DNA of 64,000 nucleotides from Paenochrobactrum glaciei (GTDB taxonomy: Bacteria; Pseudomonadota; Alphaproteobacteria; Rhizobiales; Rhizobiaceae), in assembly GCF_039522165.1 (NCBI RefSeq), contig NZ_BAAADE010000001.1, positions 1,279,155-1,343,154 of the forward strand. The letters are read 5' to 3'. Each line of letters begins with the position of its first letter. Position 1 is the stretch's first letter. Shown here in pieces: positions 43,153 to 51,205 of this stretch. A program made the position numbers and the translations under genes. The notes beneath the pieces were generated by a model, which searched no databases, had not been told where the DNA came from, and saw only the letters and a list, made by a program, of their open reading frames with translations.

Positions 43153-44631
43153 TTAATCAGCCCAGTAAGCGGCAGTCAGGTCATTTGCCGGCAGTGGCAG
43201 ATTTTTCCAGACGCCTTGTACTTTCTTGTTCCAGACACCGATTTTCGGCAGTGCATAGAGGAACACATTTGGCTCGTCTTCCGCGAGTTTACGCTGCAAC
43301 TGGCCTAATAATTCCAGCTGCTTGGCTTCATCTGTTGTTTCCGTATAGGTCTTGTAGAGAGCGCTATATTCCGGATTTTTATAGTTGAAGTAGTATGTAT
43401 CGCGGGCGTAAATATCCAGGTCGCGTGCTTCAGTGTGACCGATAATGGTTGCTTCATAATCGGCACGTTTGAAAACCTGATCGAGCCACTGGGCAAATTC
43501 CATCGGAACCAGATTAACCTGCAAACCGATTTCGGCGAGCATGGCTGCAATGATTTCGCCACCGCGGCGGGAATAGGCCGGAGGCGGCAGAGTGATGGTA
43601 AAGCTTGTACCCTCTTGAACACCTGCTTCTTTAAGCAGTTCTTTTGCCTTGGCGACATCATATGGATAGACATCGGTCAGATCGACATAGCCTGGTTCGG
43701 CCGGTGTGGAATGGGAACCAATGGCGGTGCCATAACCCGATGATACAGCATCGATAAAGGCGGTGCGGTCAATCGCATGCGCCAATGCCTGACGGAATTT
43801 GACATTGTCAAAAGGCGCGCGGGCATTGTTGAGTGACATCACCACTTTACCGGCGGTGCTGCCTACTTCCACATGCAGATTTTCATCGCTCTTGAAGCGG
43901 TTGAGCAGTTCCGGTGCCTGAAATTCTGCAAAGAGATCAATGTCGCCAGCCATCACCGCAGCAGCTGCCGCAGACGGATCGCTGATGAAGCGGAAGGTGA
44001 CGCCTTCAAGCTTGGCAGGTGTGCCCCAGTAATCAGCATTTTTTTCAATTTCAACGCGGTCACCTTGTACCCAGCGCTTGAATTTGAAAGGACCTGTGCC
44101 AATCGGTGTGGTCTTGTTGTTTTCAGCCGACTGCTTGCCAATCATCACCGCGTCGCCCCAGCCCATACCGAACAGGAAGTTCGAGGCCGGACGTTTAAGT
44201 GTTACCACTGCGGTGGCAGGATCAGGGCATTCGGTTAATGCGATTGGTTCAAACAAGCCTTTTTGGGCATTGGTTGAATCTTCCGCCACCGCACGTTCAT
44301 AGGAGAACTTGACGATTGAGCAATCAAAAGCCTCGCCGTCATGGAACTTCACGCCTTCACGCAGTTTGAACGTGTAGGTGAGGTTATCCGGCGAAATGGT
44401 CCAGCTTTCAGCCAAGGCTGGCTGAATGGAGCCATCTTCCGCAATGCGTACCAGACCTTCATAAAGGTTGGCGTAAGTGACACGGCGGATGGCGGATGCA
44501 GCGTTAGCTGTCGGATCGAGACCCGGAGGCTCGAGAACTTCACCCACCGTCAGATGATCTTTGGCGAAAGCGCCGTTAATGGACGCCAGCATGGCCGCGG
44601 AGACCAAACCGGCAAATAGTTTCTTGTTCAT
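43153..44631 (-). CDS. ABC transporter substrate-binding protein, family 5, 492 aa
   Basis: A cleavable signal peptide (residues 1-23, MNKKLFAGLVSAAMLASINGAFA) precedes a DppA/OppA-like SBP_bac_5 domain with YEGLVRIAEDGSIQPALAESW near residues 53-73, the family signature region. Captures the ligand in the periplasm for the DppBCDF-like transporter. Despite the dipeptide-family label, relatives carry many small molecules, and the surrounding hydrolases suggest an amide compound. Confidence 0.94.
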   Translation of the reverse strand: MNKKLFAGLVSAAMLASINGAFAKDHLTVGEVLEPPGLDPTANAASAIRRVTYANLYEGLVRIAEDGSIQPALAESWTISPDNLTYTFKLREGVKFHDGEAFDCSIVKFSYERAVAEDSTNAQKGLFEPIALTECPDPATAVVTLKRPASNFLFGMGWGDAVMIGKQSAENNKTTPIGTGPFKFKRWVQGDRVEIEKNADYWGTPAKLEGVTFRFISDPSAAAAAVMAGDIDLFAEFQAPELLNRFKSDENLHVEVGSTAGKVVMSLNNARAPFDNVKFRQALAHAIDRTAFIDAVSSGYGTAIGSHSTPAEPGYVDLTDVYPYDVAKAKELLKEAGVQEGTSFTITLPPPAYSRRGGEIIAAMLAEIGLQVNLVPMEFAQWLDQVFKRADYEATIIGHTEARDLDIYARDTYYFNYKNPEYSALYKTYTETTDEAKQLELLGQLQRKLAEDEPNVFLYALPKIGVWNKKVQGVWKNLPLPANDLTAAYWAD

Positions 44632-44669
44632 TATGCCCTCCCTTATAATCGTTGTTTTAGGCAGCAGAA

Positions 44670-45416
44670 TTAAATCGAACGTCCGCCGTCAACATCTAAA
44701 GCAACACCGGTGATCATGCTAGCCTGCGGTGAGCACAGATATGCCGCAGCCTCGGCCAGATCTTCCGGCTTGAGCAGACGGCCAAGCGGAATGGATGCGC
44801 GGAATTTAGCACGAATTTCTTCTGTGTCTTCACCCATAAAGGTGGTGAGAAGCGGTGTTTCACCGGCAACAGGATTGAGTGCGTTAACGCGGATGTTAAA
44901 GGCGGCGAGTTCAATCGCCAGTGCTTTGGTGGCGCTGACAACCCAGCCCTTGGTGGCATTATACCATGCAAGGTTTGGACGCGGACGGTTGGCACCCGTC
45001 GAGGCGATATTGAGAATGACGCCTTCGCCATTTTCTTTGAAGTGAGGAATGATGGCGCGTGCAGCCAGATAGATGCCGCGGATATTCACACCGATGATAC
45101 GGTCAAACTCGTCTGGTTCCACCAGTTCAGCATTTTGCGGCTTATGGCCAATACCGGCATTGTTGATGAGAATATCGATACGGCCGAATTTTTCGATTGT
45201 TGCAGCAATGGCCGCGTTAACATCAGCCTCTTTGGCAATATCAGCGGCAATAGCAATGGCATTGGCACCGATTTCTGCGGCAACGCGTTTTGCACCTGCC
45301 TCATCACGGTCAACAACAGCAACCTTAGCGCCGCCTTCCGCAAAACGCTTGGCCATACCTTCACCAAAACCAGAACCCGCACCAGTGATCAGGGCGATTT
45401 TATTTTCAAGAGACAT
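44670..45416 (-). CDS. Short-chain dehydrogenase/reductase, 248 aa
   Basis: Classical SDR: TGAGSGFG cofactor loop at residues 11-18, an aspartate after the second strand (VVDRDEAG) indicating NAD preference, NNAGIG, and the YNATK active-site motif. Probably oxidises an alcohol to a ketone or aldehyde in the pathway encoded here. The adjacent aldehyde dehydrogenase 31 bp upstream could take the next step. Confidence 0.92.
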   Translation of the reverse strand: MSLENKIALITGAGSGFGEGMAKRFAEGGAKVAVVDRDEAGAKRVAAEIGANAIAIAADIAKEADVNAAIAATIEKFGRIDILINNAGIGHKPQNAELVEPDEFDRIIGVNIRGIYLAARAIIPHFKENGEGVILNIASTGANRPRPNLAWYNATKGWVVSATKALAIELAAFNIRVNALNPVAGETPLLTTFMGEDTEEIRAKFRASIPLGRLLKPEDLAEAAAYLCSPQASMITGVALDVDGGRSI

Positions 45417-45447
45417 AATCTCTTCTCCTCGAATTCTATATAAATAA

Positions 45448-46905
45448 TTAGCCGTGATAGAGCGAAATGGTTTTCAGGCTGGCGAAACCATAAAGGGCTT
45501 CGAAACCTTTTTCGCGACCATGACCGGAACGTTTGACGCCACCGAAAGGCAGTTCCACACCGCCGCCAGCACCATAATTATTGATGAAAACCTGACCGGA
45601 CTGCACAGCATGTGCCATGCGCAGCTGACGTGCGCCGTCATTGGTCCAGATACCGCAAACGAGGCCGAAATCAGTGCCATTGGCAAGTGCGATTGCTTCT
45701 TCTTCAGTGTCAAACGGCATGATGACCTGTACAGGCCCGAAGATTTCCTGCTGTGCCAATGGATGATCGGCAGGGACATCACGCACCAGCGTTGGCAGCA
45801 CATAGGCGCCGTTTTCAGGGGTGCCGTCGGTCATCTGGCCTTGAGCCGCAATGGTGAGGCCGTCTTTTTGTGCAAGTTCAATAAAACCGTCAACGATTGC
45901 TTTCTGGCGATCGGACACGACAGGGCCGACAGATGGATCGCTGAGAGCTGAGCCGACTTTAAGTGCACGGTAGCGTTCAGCCATTTGAGCGACAACAGTT
46001 TCGTAAACTGCGCGCTGCACCAAAATGCGTGAAGAAGCCGAGCAGGTTTGTCCGGCGTTTTGAATACCGGCATTGACGAGAAACGGTAATGCGCGCTCCA
46101 AGTCAGCGTCAGCAAAGACGATTTGCGGGGATTTGCCGCCCAGTTCCAGCGTAACAGGTACAGCATGTTTGGCTGCTGCTGCCTGCACAGCTTCACCTGT
46201 ACGTAGTGAACCGGTGAAGGAAATATGATTGATGCCAGCATGGCCGGAAAGGGCAGCACCAGCTTCCAAACCAAGACCTGTCACGATATTGAGTGCACCA
46301 GCGGGAAGACCTGCTTCCTGAGCAATACGGCCAAATTCTAAAATGGTGAGGCATGCTTCTTCAGCAGGTTTAACCACGGCAGCATTGCCCATGGCCAAAG
46401 CTGCACCCAGTGAACGACCGATGATCTGCATCGGGTAGTTCCATGGAATAATGTGGCCGGTAACGCCAAGCGGTTCGTAAACGGAAAGCACGGTGAAACC
46501 ATTTTGATATGGCAGTGTGTCGCCATGAACTTTATCGGCAGATGCGCCATAAAATTCCAGATAACGCGCCAGTGCCACCACATCGGCACGGGCTTGTGTA
46601 ATTGGTTTGCCGACATCTTTGGCTTCAAGTTCTGCCAAGAGATCAATCTTTTTCAACACAGCTTCGGACATGCGATGCAGAACGCGACCGCGTTCGGTTG
46701 CTGTCATCTTGCCCCATTCGCCGCTGAGCGCCTTACGTGCACTTGCAACGGCCAGATCAATATCGGCCTGTGTGCCACGGGCAATCAATGCCAGATCACT
46801 GCCATCTGACGGGTTTTTAAGCGTCAGAACTTCACCGGAAATGGCATCCTGCCAGTTATTGTCAATGAAGTTGCCGTAACGGGGAAGACTGTTGTTATTA
46901 GACAT
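45448..46905 (-). CDS. NAD(P)-dependent aldehyde dehydrogenase, 485 aa
   Basis: Oxidises an aldehyde to the acid. LELGGKSPQIVFADADLE carries the catalytic glutamate and GQTCSASSRILVQ the nucleophilic cysteine; IPWNYPMQI is the cofactor-side motif. Full length. The ATG at 46905 overlaps the end of the GntR gene by eight bases; the frame stays open upstream but lacks homology. Substrate unknown. Confidence 0.94.
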   Translation of the reverse strand: MSNNNSLPRYGNFIDNNWQDAISGEVLTLKNPSDGSDLALIARGTQADIDLAVASARKALSGEWGKMTATERGRVLHRMSEAVLKKIDLLAELEAKDVGKPITQARADVVALARYLEFYGASADKVHGDTLPYQNGFTVLSVYEPLGVTGHIIPWNYPMQIIGRSLGAALAMGNAAVVKPAEEACLTILEFGRIAQEAGLPAGALNIVTGLGLEAGAALSGHAGINHISFTGSLRTGEAVQAAAAKHAVPVTLELGGKSPQIVFADADLERALPFLVNAGIQNAGQTCSASSRILVQRAVYETVVAQMAERYRALKVGSALSDPSVGPVVSDRQKAIVDGFIELAQKDGLTIAAQGQMTDGTPENGAYVLPTLVRDVPADHPLAQQEIFGPVQVIMPFDTEEEAIALANGTDFGLVCGIWTNDGARQLRMAHAVQSGQVFINNYGAGGGVELPFGGVKRSGHGREKGFEALYGFASLKTISLYHG

Positions 46906-47575
46906 TCTTAAACTCCAGATCAGGCCGTTCGGCCCGTAGTCTTGCAGATGTGGCACGGATATGTGAGCGGGCGAGATTTTCGGCGGCATCACCATCGCGC
47001 GCGGCAATGGCATCGAGAATCAGCCGATGCTCGGAAACCGCATGCGGCGCGCGATCAGTCGATAAGGAAAATGCAGGTGCGAAAACCTGCGAGGTCATGC
47101 GCAAAAGCGGAATGAATGCATGCAGAGAAGAGTTGCCGCTCGCATCCATGATCGCCATGTGAAAATCGACATTGGATTGGGTATAGGCTTTAGGATCCCA
47201 TGGATCGACCGTCGCAGCCTGTTCTTCAATCAGTCTTTGTAAGGTGTCGATCGTCTCAGAAGTGGCACGTTCTGCGGCAAAGCGGGCAGCAACGCCGTCA
47301 ATCACTTCACGCAGTGCATAAGCGTCAAGCAGACGGGGAAGGTCAGCACTGGCAACGCGCGCGCCTTTGCCTGCCTGATGCACGACAAGGCCGTCACGCT
47401 CAAGCACGCGCAAAGCTTCACGCAGAGGCGTGCGGCTGATGCCGAACTCCGTTGCAATATGCTCTTGGCGCAAAATAGTGCCGGGTGCGTAGTCGCCCTT
47501 ATAAATACGTTCGCGAAGTGCTTCTGCAACTTCGTCGAGTAAACGGGTTTGGCCACGCCACTCATATGCTGACAA
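46898..47575 (-). CDS. GntR-family regulator, FCD (FadR) subfamily, 225 aa
   Basis: N-terminal winged helix-turn-helix (about residues 10-75) with RQEHIATEFGISRTPLREALRVLERDGLV, then an all-helical FCD ligand domain with the metal-binding pattern of Asp and His residues (FHMAIMDASGN, SEHRLILDAI). Expected to repress the ten-gene series until a pathway acid binds. First gene of that series and coupled to the aldehyde dehydrogenase. Confidence 0.93.
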   Translation of the reverse strand: MSAYEWRGQTRLLDEVAEALRERIYKGDYAPGTILRQEHIATEFGISRTPLREALRVLERDGLVVHQAGKGARVASADLPRLLDAYALREVIDGVAARFAAERATSETIDTLQRLIEEQAATVDPWDPKAYTQSNVDFHMAIMDASGNSSLHAFIPLLRMTSQVFAPAFSLSTDRAPHAVSEHRLILDAIAARDGDAAENLARSHIRATSARLRAERPDLEFKNV

Positions 47576-47926
47576 TAGCTCCCCCCCTCATGAGATAGTG
47601 TCAAATCCTTGGTTTTTGGATACTACATCCTGGATACAAAATGCGTCAATCGGAAATATTCGTGTTCTCTAAGGTTTTTAAACTGTAGAATAATCGATGC
47701 GTATATGGTCGAAACGTAATTTTATTTCAAAATATAGATTTGATGTGCAGCGGAACTTGACGTGTTTTTGTAAGAAAATTATCCGTCAGCCCGATTTGTC
47801 AAATTAAAGTGATCAAGTACCTTTTCAGAAGATTTCAGTGCTGTAATGATTTCTGCTAAGGCAGCGCAAAAAAACAGGCAGGCTATACGGCCTCAATAAG
47901 CTTGGGCAGAGATAAGGTTGAGCGGA
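47576..47926. other. Divergent region between gntR and a DMT transporter gene
   Basis: No gene is seen. It holds two direct TGGATAC copies (47617-47623 and 47631-47637) about 45 bases before the gntR start, then an AT-rich stretch. The direct repeats lie where an autoregulatory GntR operator would be expected. Confidence 0.5.
47617..47637. promoter_or_regulatory. Putative GntR operator (paired TGGATAC)
   Basis: TGGATAC occurs twice with a 14-base period. The span TACATCC-T-GGATACA is also an imperfect palindrome with two mismatches. Position upstream of gntR suits autoregulation and control of the following operon. No direct evidence of binding. Confidence 0.35.
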
Positions 47927-48814
47927 ATGAATCAGTTAATGCAGTCAGCCTTGTTTTTATTGGTTGCAACCGGTGCCATGCTGGGGCTGACTTTGCCTTT
48001 TGGTAAAATCGCTGCTTCGTTACATATTTCTCCCTTCATGTGGGCCTTTGTCATCTCGGCGGGGGCAGGGCTGATCTTGCTTGGGTTTTTGCTGGCAAAA
48101 GCGCGTTTTTTAAACTTTTCAGCGCATCATCTGCGCTATTATTTTATTGCTGCCGCCGTTTCTTATGCCTTGCCTAATGTGATGGTCTTAACGGTTATTC
48201 CGCATTTAGGCGCCGGCTTTACCGGTATTATGTACACATTATCGCCGGTCACCACATTGCTGCTCTCGGTTGTATGCGGATTAAAACGCCCGAATTATTT
48301 AGGCATTATAGGCATTGCGGTTGGTTTCTTAGGTGCGCTTCTGGTAGCAATTACGCGCGGTGAGACCGGCTCTGTTGCTGAACCCTTATGGCTCATTGTA
48401 GCACTACTTATTCCGGTGGTTCTGGCCGTTGGCAATGTGTACCGCACCATTGACTGGCCGCAAAATGCCGATCCGGTCGAGCTTGCTTGTGGCTCACATC
48501 TGGCCGCAGCGCTTTTACTGATTGTCAGCATGGTGTTTGTGGAAGGTGGTTTTCCTATCGGCCAGTTGATGGCCGCACCTTGGATGGTGCTTATTCAGGC
48601 AGCCGTATCGGCCTTGATGTTTACGCTTTATTTCCAGCTGCAAATTGTCGGCGGGCCGGTTTATTTGAGCCAGATGGGCTATGTCGCGGCTGCTATCGGG
48701 CTGATTTCAGGTACGCTCTTTATGGGCGAACATTATCAGATGCTGACATGGTTTGGTGCACTGGTGATTGCCTTGGGGGTTTTCTTCACCACCAAGGCAC
48801 AAAGTGCAAAATAA
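47927..48814 (+). CDS. EamA/DMT-superfamily transporter, 295 aa
   Basis: Ten predicted membrane helices in two EamA repeats, including TLSPVTTLLLSVVCG and a C-terminal GTLFMGEHYQMLTWFGALVIALGVFF. The substrate is unknown; position opposite the catabolic regulator might mean export of a pathway product, or simple adjacency. ATG at 47927 follows GAGCGGA; a TTG nine bases upstream is open too. Confidence 0.87.
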   Translation: MNQLMQSALFLLVATGAMLGLTLPFGKIAASLHISPFMWAFVISAGAGLILLGFLLAKARFLNFSAHHLRYYFIAAAVSYALPNVMVLTVIPHLGAGFTGIMYTLSPVTTLLLSVVCGLKRPNYLGIIGIAVGFLGALLVAITRGETGSVAEPLWLIVALLIPVVLAVGNVYRTIDWPQNADPVELACGSHLAAALLLIVSMVFVEGGFPIGQLMAAPWMVLIQAAVSALMFTLYFQLQIVGGPVYLSQMGYVAAAIGLISGTLFMGEHYQMLTWFGALVIALGVFFTTKAQSAK

Positions 48815-48823
48815 GTTTTATGC

Positions 48824-49579
48824 TTATTTTTGTGCTTCTGGGCGCTTGGCCAAAAACATATAATTGACATCCAGATCGCGGGAGCGGTTCCAGCTGTCGG
48901 TCAGCGGATTGTAAGTAACGCCGAGTTTGTCAGCCACTTGCAGACCGGCTTTGTTAAGCGCTGCTTCCAGCTCGTTCGGGCGCACCAGCTTTTCATATTG
49001 ATGCGTACCGCGTGGCAGCCAGCGCAGAATATATTCTGCCCCCCAAATGGCGAGGCCAAGCGCTTTTAAGGTACGATTGATGGTGGCCACAAACATAACG
49101 CCGCCGGGTCTGACCATTTCGCTGGTGGCAGACATGAAGAGATCGACATCGGAAACATGCTCAACGACTTCCATATTGAGCACGATGTCGAATTTTTCAC
49201 CGGCCTCGGCTAGCGCTTCGGCAGTTGTGGCGCGGTAATCAACATCTACGCCGCTTTGTTGCGCGTGAATTTTGGCCACTTCAATATTGGTTTCCGACGC
49301 ATCGGCTCCAATAACGGTTGCGCCCAGTTTTGCCATTGGCTCGCAAAGCAAGCCACCGCCGCAACCAATATCAAGAATGCGTAAACCCTCCAGCGGGCGT
49401 GCCAGCATCGGATCACGGTTGAAATGCGCGCAGGCCATTTCTTTAATATAGGCAAGCCGTGTCGGATTGAACTTATGCAGCGGGCGGAATTTTCCCTGCG
49501 GGTCCCACCATTGGGCTGCGATTCGCGAGAAGTGCTCAATTTCAGCAGCGTCAATTGTGGTGCGTGATGTTTCGCTCAT
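48824..49579 (-). CDS. ubiG: Ubiquinone biosynthesis O-methyltransferase UbiG, 251 aa
   Basis: Carries out both O-methylations in ubiquinone synthesis. AAQWWDPQGKFRPLHKFNPTR near residue 25 is a UbiG hallmark; the SAM motif is LDIGCGGGLLCEPMA, followed by NMEVVEHV. The ATG at 49579 has GGAGACG upstream. It is divergent from lysC, a conserved pairing in Rhizobiales. Confidence 0.96.
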   Translation of the reverse strand: MSETSRTTIDAAEIEHFSRIAAQWWDPQGKFRPLHKFNPTRLAYIKEMACAHFNRDPMLARPLEGLRILDIGCGGGLLCEPMAKLGATVIGADASETNIEVAKIHAQQSGVDVDYRATTAEALAEAGEKFDIVLNMEVVEHVSDVDLFMSATSEMVRPGGVMFVATINRTLKALGLAIWGAEYILRWLPRGTHQYEKLVRPNELEAALNKAGLQVADKLGVTYNPLTDSWNRSRDLDVNYMFLAKRPEAQK

Positions 49580-49696
49580 AATCGTCTCCATGGCTTTCCA
49601 TCATGGACTTGAACGGCAGAAAAAGAAAGTCAAGCAAGAAATCACTTGAGAACCTTGCGGATTGCTCACAATTTAGGTATGTCACCCGCGGATTGT

Positions 49697-49726
49697 CTGC
49701 TGAGCAACAAAATAATGTTTCAGCAG
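49697..49726 (+). other. Hairpin in the lysC leader
   Basis: CTGCTGA (49697-49703) and TCAGCAG (49720-49726) pair across a 16-base loop, 40 bases before the lysC ATG. It is a modest stem without a T-run; no leader peptide or lysine-riboswitch pattern was identified. Confidence 0.3.
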
Positions 49727-49766
49727 GCTCAGGTGAAATTTTCAGAATTCGGGACGTATCCATACC

Positions 49767-51017
49767 ATGGCGCGCATCGTGATGAAATTCGGCGGCACTT
49801 CAGTAGCCGACATCGACCGCATCCGTAATGTGGCACGACATGTTAAACGTGAAGTAGACGCAGGCAATGAAGTTGCTGTTGTTGTTTCGGCTATGGCCGG
49901 AAAAACCAACGAGCTGGTTTCATGGACGCGTGAAGCTTCCGCAATGCATGATGCCCGTGAATATGATGCAGTGGTTGCCTCCGGTGAGCAGGTGACCGCA
50001 GGCTTGCTGGCTATTTGTTTGCAGGGCATGGGCGTTCACGCCCGCTCGTGGCAGGGCTGGCAGATCCCGATCCGTACCGATAATTCCCATGGTGCGGCGC
50101 GTATCGTTGATATTGACGGTTCATTCCTGATCGAACGCTTCGGTGAAGGACAGGTTGCAGTGATTGCTGGCTTTCAGGGCATCGGTCCTGACAACCGCAT
50201 TGCAACGCTTGGCCGCGGTGGTTCGGATACATCTGCGGTGGCCATTGCGGCCGCTGTAAAGGCAGATCGCTGCGATATTTATACCGATGTGGACGGCGTT
50301 TACACGACCGATCCGCGCGTGGAGCCAAAAGCAAAGCGTCTTTCAAAGATTTCTTTTGAAGAAATGCTGGAAATGGCTTCTCTTGGAGCCAAGGTTTTGC
50401 AGGTTCGCTCGGTCGAACTGGCTATGGTACATAAGGTTCGTACCTTTGTACGTTCAAGTTTTACGGATCCTAATGCGCCGGGCATGGATGATCCTATCAA
50501 CCCTCCCGGAACACTTATTTGCGACGAGGAAGAAATCGTGGAACAGCAGGTTGTGACCGGTATCGCTTTTGCCAAGGATGAAGCTCAGATTTCACTGCGC
50601 CGTGTTGCTGACCGGCCAGGTGTGTCGGCAGCTATTTTCGGCCCTCTGGCGGAAGAGCGTATCAATGTCGATATGATCGTTCAGAATGTATCTGAAGACG
50701 GCACCAAAACAGATATGACATTCACCGTTCCATCCGGTGATCTGGAAAAAGCGGTTAAAGCGCTTGAAAAGGTCAAGGGTGAAGTGGGCTGTGATGCTGT
50801 TCAGTCAGAATCAGGTCTGGCGAAAATTTCCGTCATCGGTATCGGTATGCGCTCACACGCTGGTGTTGCAGCGACAGCTTTCCGTGCTTTGGCTGAAAAA
50901 GGCATCAATATCCGTGCAATCACCACCTCTGAAATCAAAATTTCTATTTTGATTGATGGCCCTTATGCAGAATTGGCAGTGCGCACTCTGCATGGTGTTT
51001 ATGGTCTGGATAAATAA
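49767..51017 (+). CDS. lysC: Aspartate kinase, 416 aa
   Basis: First step of the aspartate family pathway, leading to lysine, methionine, threonine and diaminopimelate. KFGGTSVADIDRIRNVARHV at the N-terminus and GRGGSDTSAVAIAAAVKADRCDIYTDVDG are the nucleotide and aspartate signatures. Two C-terminal ACT domains (from about residue 265) predict feedback by lysine and/or threonine. Confidence 0.97.
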   Translation: MARIVMKFGGTSVADIDRIRNVARHVKREVDAGNEVAVVVSAMAGKTNELVSWTREASAMHDAREYDAVVASGEQVTAGLLAICLQGMGVHARSWQGWQIPIRTDNSHGAARIVDIDGSFLIERFGEGQVAVIAGFQGIGPDNRIATLGRGGSDTSAVAIAAAVKADRCDIYTDVDGVYTTDPRVEPKAKRLSKISFEEMLEMASLGAKVLQVRSVELAMVHKVRTFVRSSFTDPNAPGMDDPINPPGTLICDEEEIVEQQVVTGIAFAKDEAQISLRRVADRPGVSAAIFGPLAEERINVDMIVQNVSEDGTKTDMTFTVPSGDLEKAVKALEKVKGEVGCDAVQSESGLAKISVIGIGMRSHAGVAATAFRALAEKGINIRAITTSEIKISILIDGPYAELAVRTLHGVYGLDK

Positions 51018-51039
51018 GAAAAAACACTTTTGTTACTCT

Positions 51040-51071
51040 AAGCCGCGTTTTAGACTCTAGACGCGCGGCTT
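51040..51071 (+). terminator. Weak terminator-like hairpin after lysC
   Basis: AAGCCGCG (51040-51047) and CGCGGCTT (51064-51071) pair across a 16-base loop. A-rich rather than T-rich sequence follows, so termination efficiency is doubtful. Confidence 0.45.
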
Positions 51072-51090
51072 AAAAATGCCCAAAAGGATT

Positions 51091-51123
51091 GTCGACGTGT
51101 TACTTGCATAGTAATACGTCGAC
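51091..51123. other. 14-bp hairpin between lysC and ptsP
   Basis: GTCGACGTGTTACT and AGTAATACGTCGAC pair at 13 of 14 positions (one G:T) around a TGCAT loop. No T-run follows. It could be an operator palindrome or a leader structure in the ptsP transcript. Confidence 0.5.
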
Positions 51124-51205
51124 ATTATCTTGTCTGGTTCGTGATTTGGCCGCCTGCAACAGGCTTCTGCCACCATGAACCATTATAAGGAGCATTCGAT
51201 CGCCT

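Noticed and set aside
36732..47926. Genomic island bounded by attachment repeats
   Set aside because: No integrase and no repeat of the tRNA-Leu 3' end found at the far side; kept only as a low-weight hypothesis.
49580..49766. Lysine riboswitch upstream of lysC
   Set aside because: Only one modest hairpin is present; the long conserved multi-helix lysine aptamer would not fit in this 187-bp spacer.
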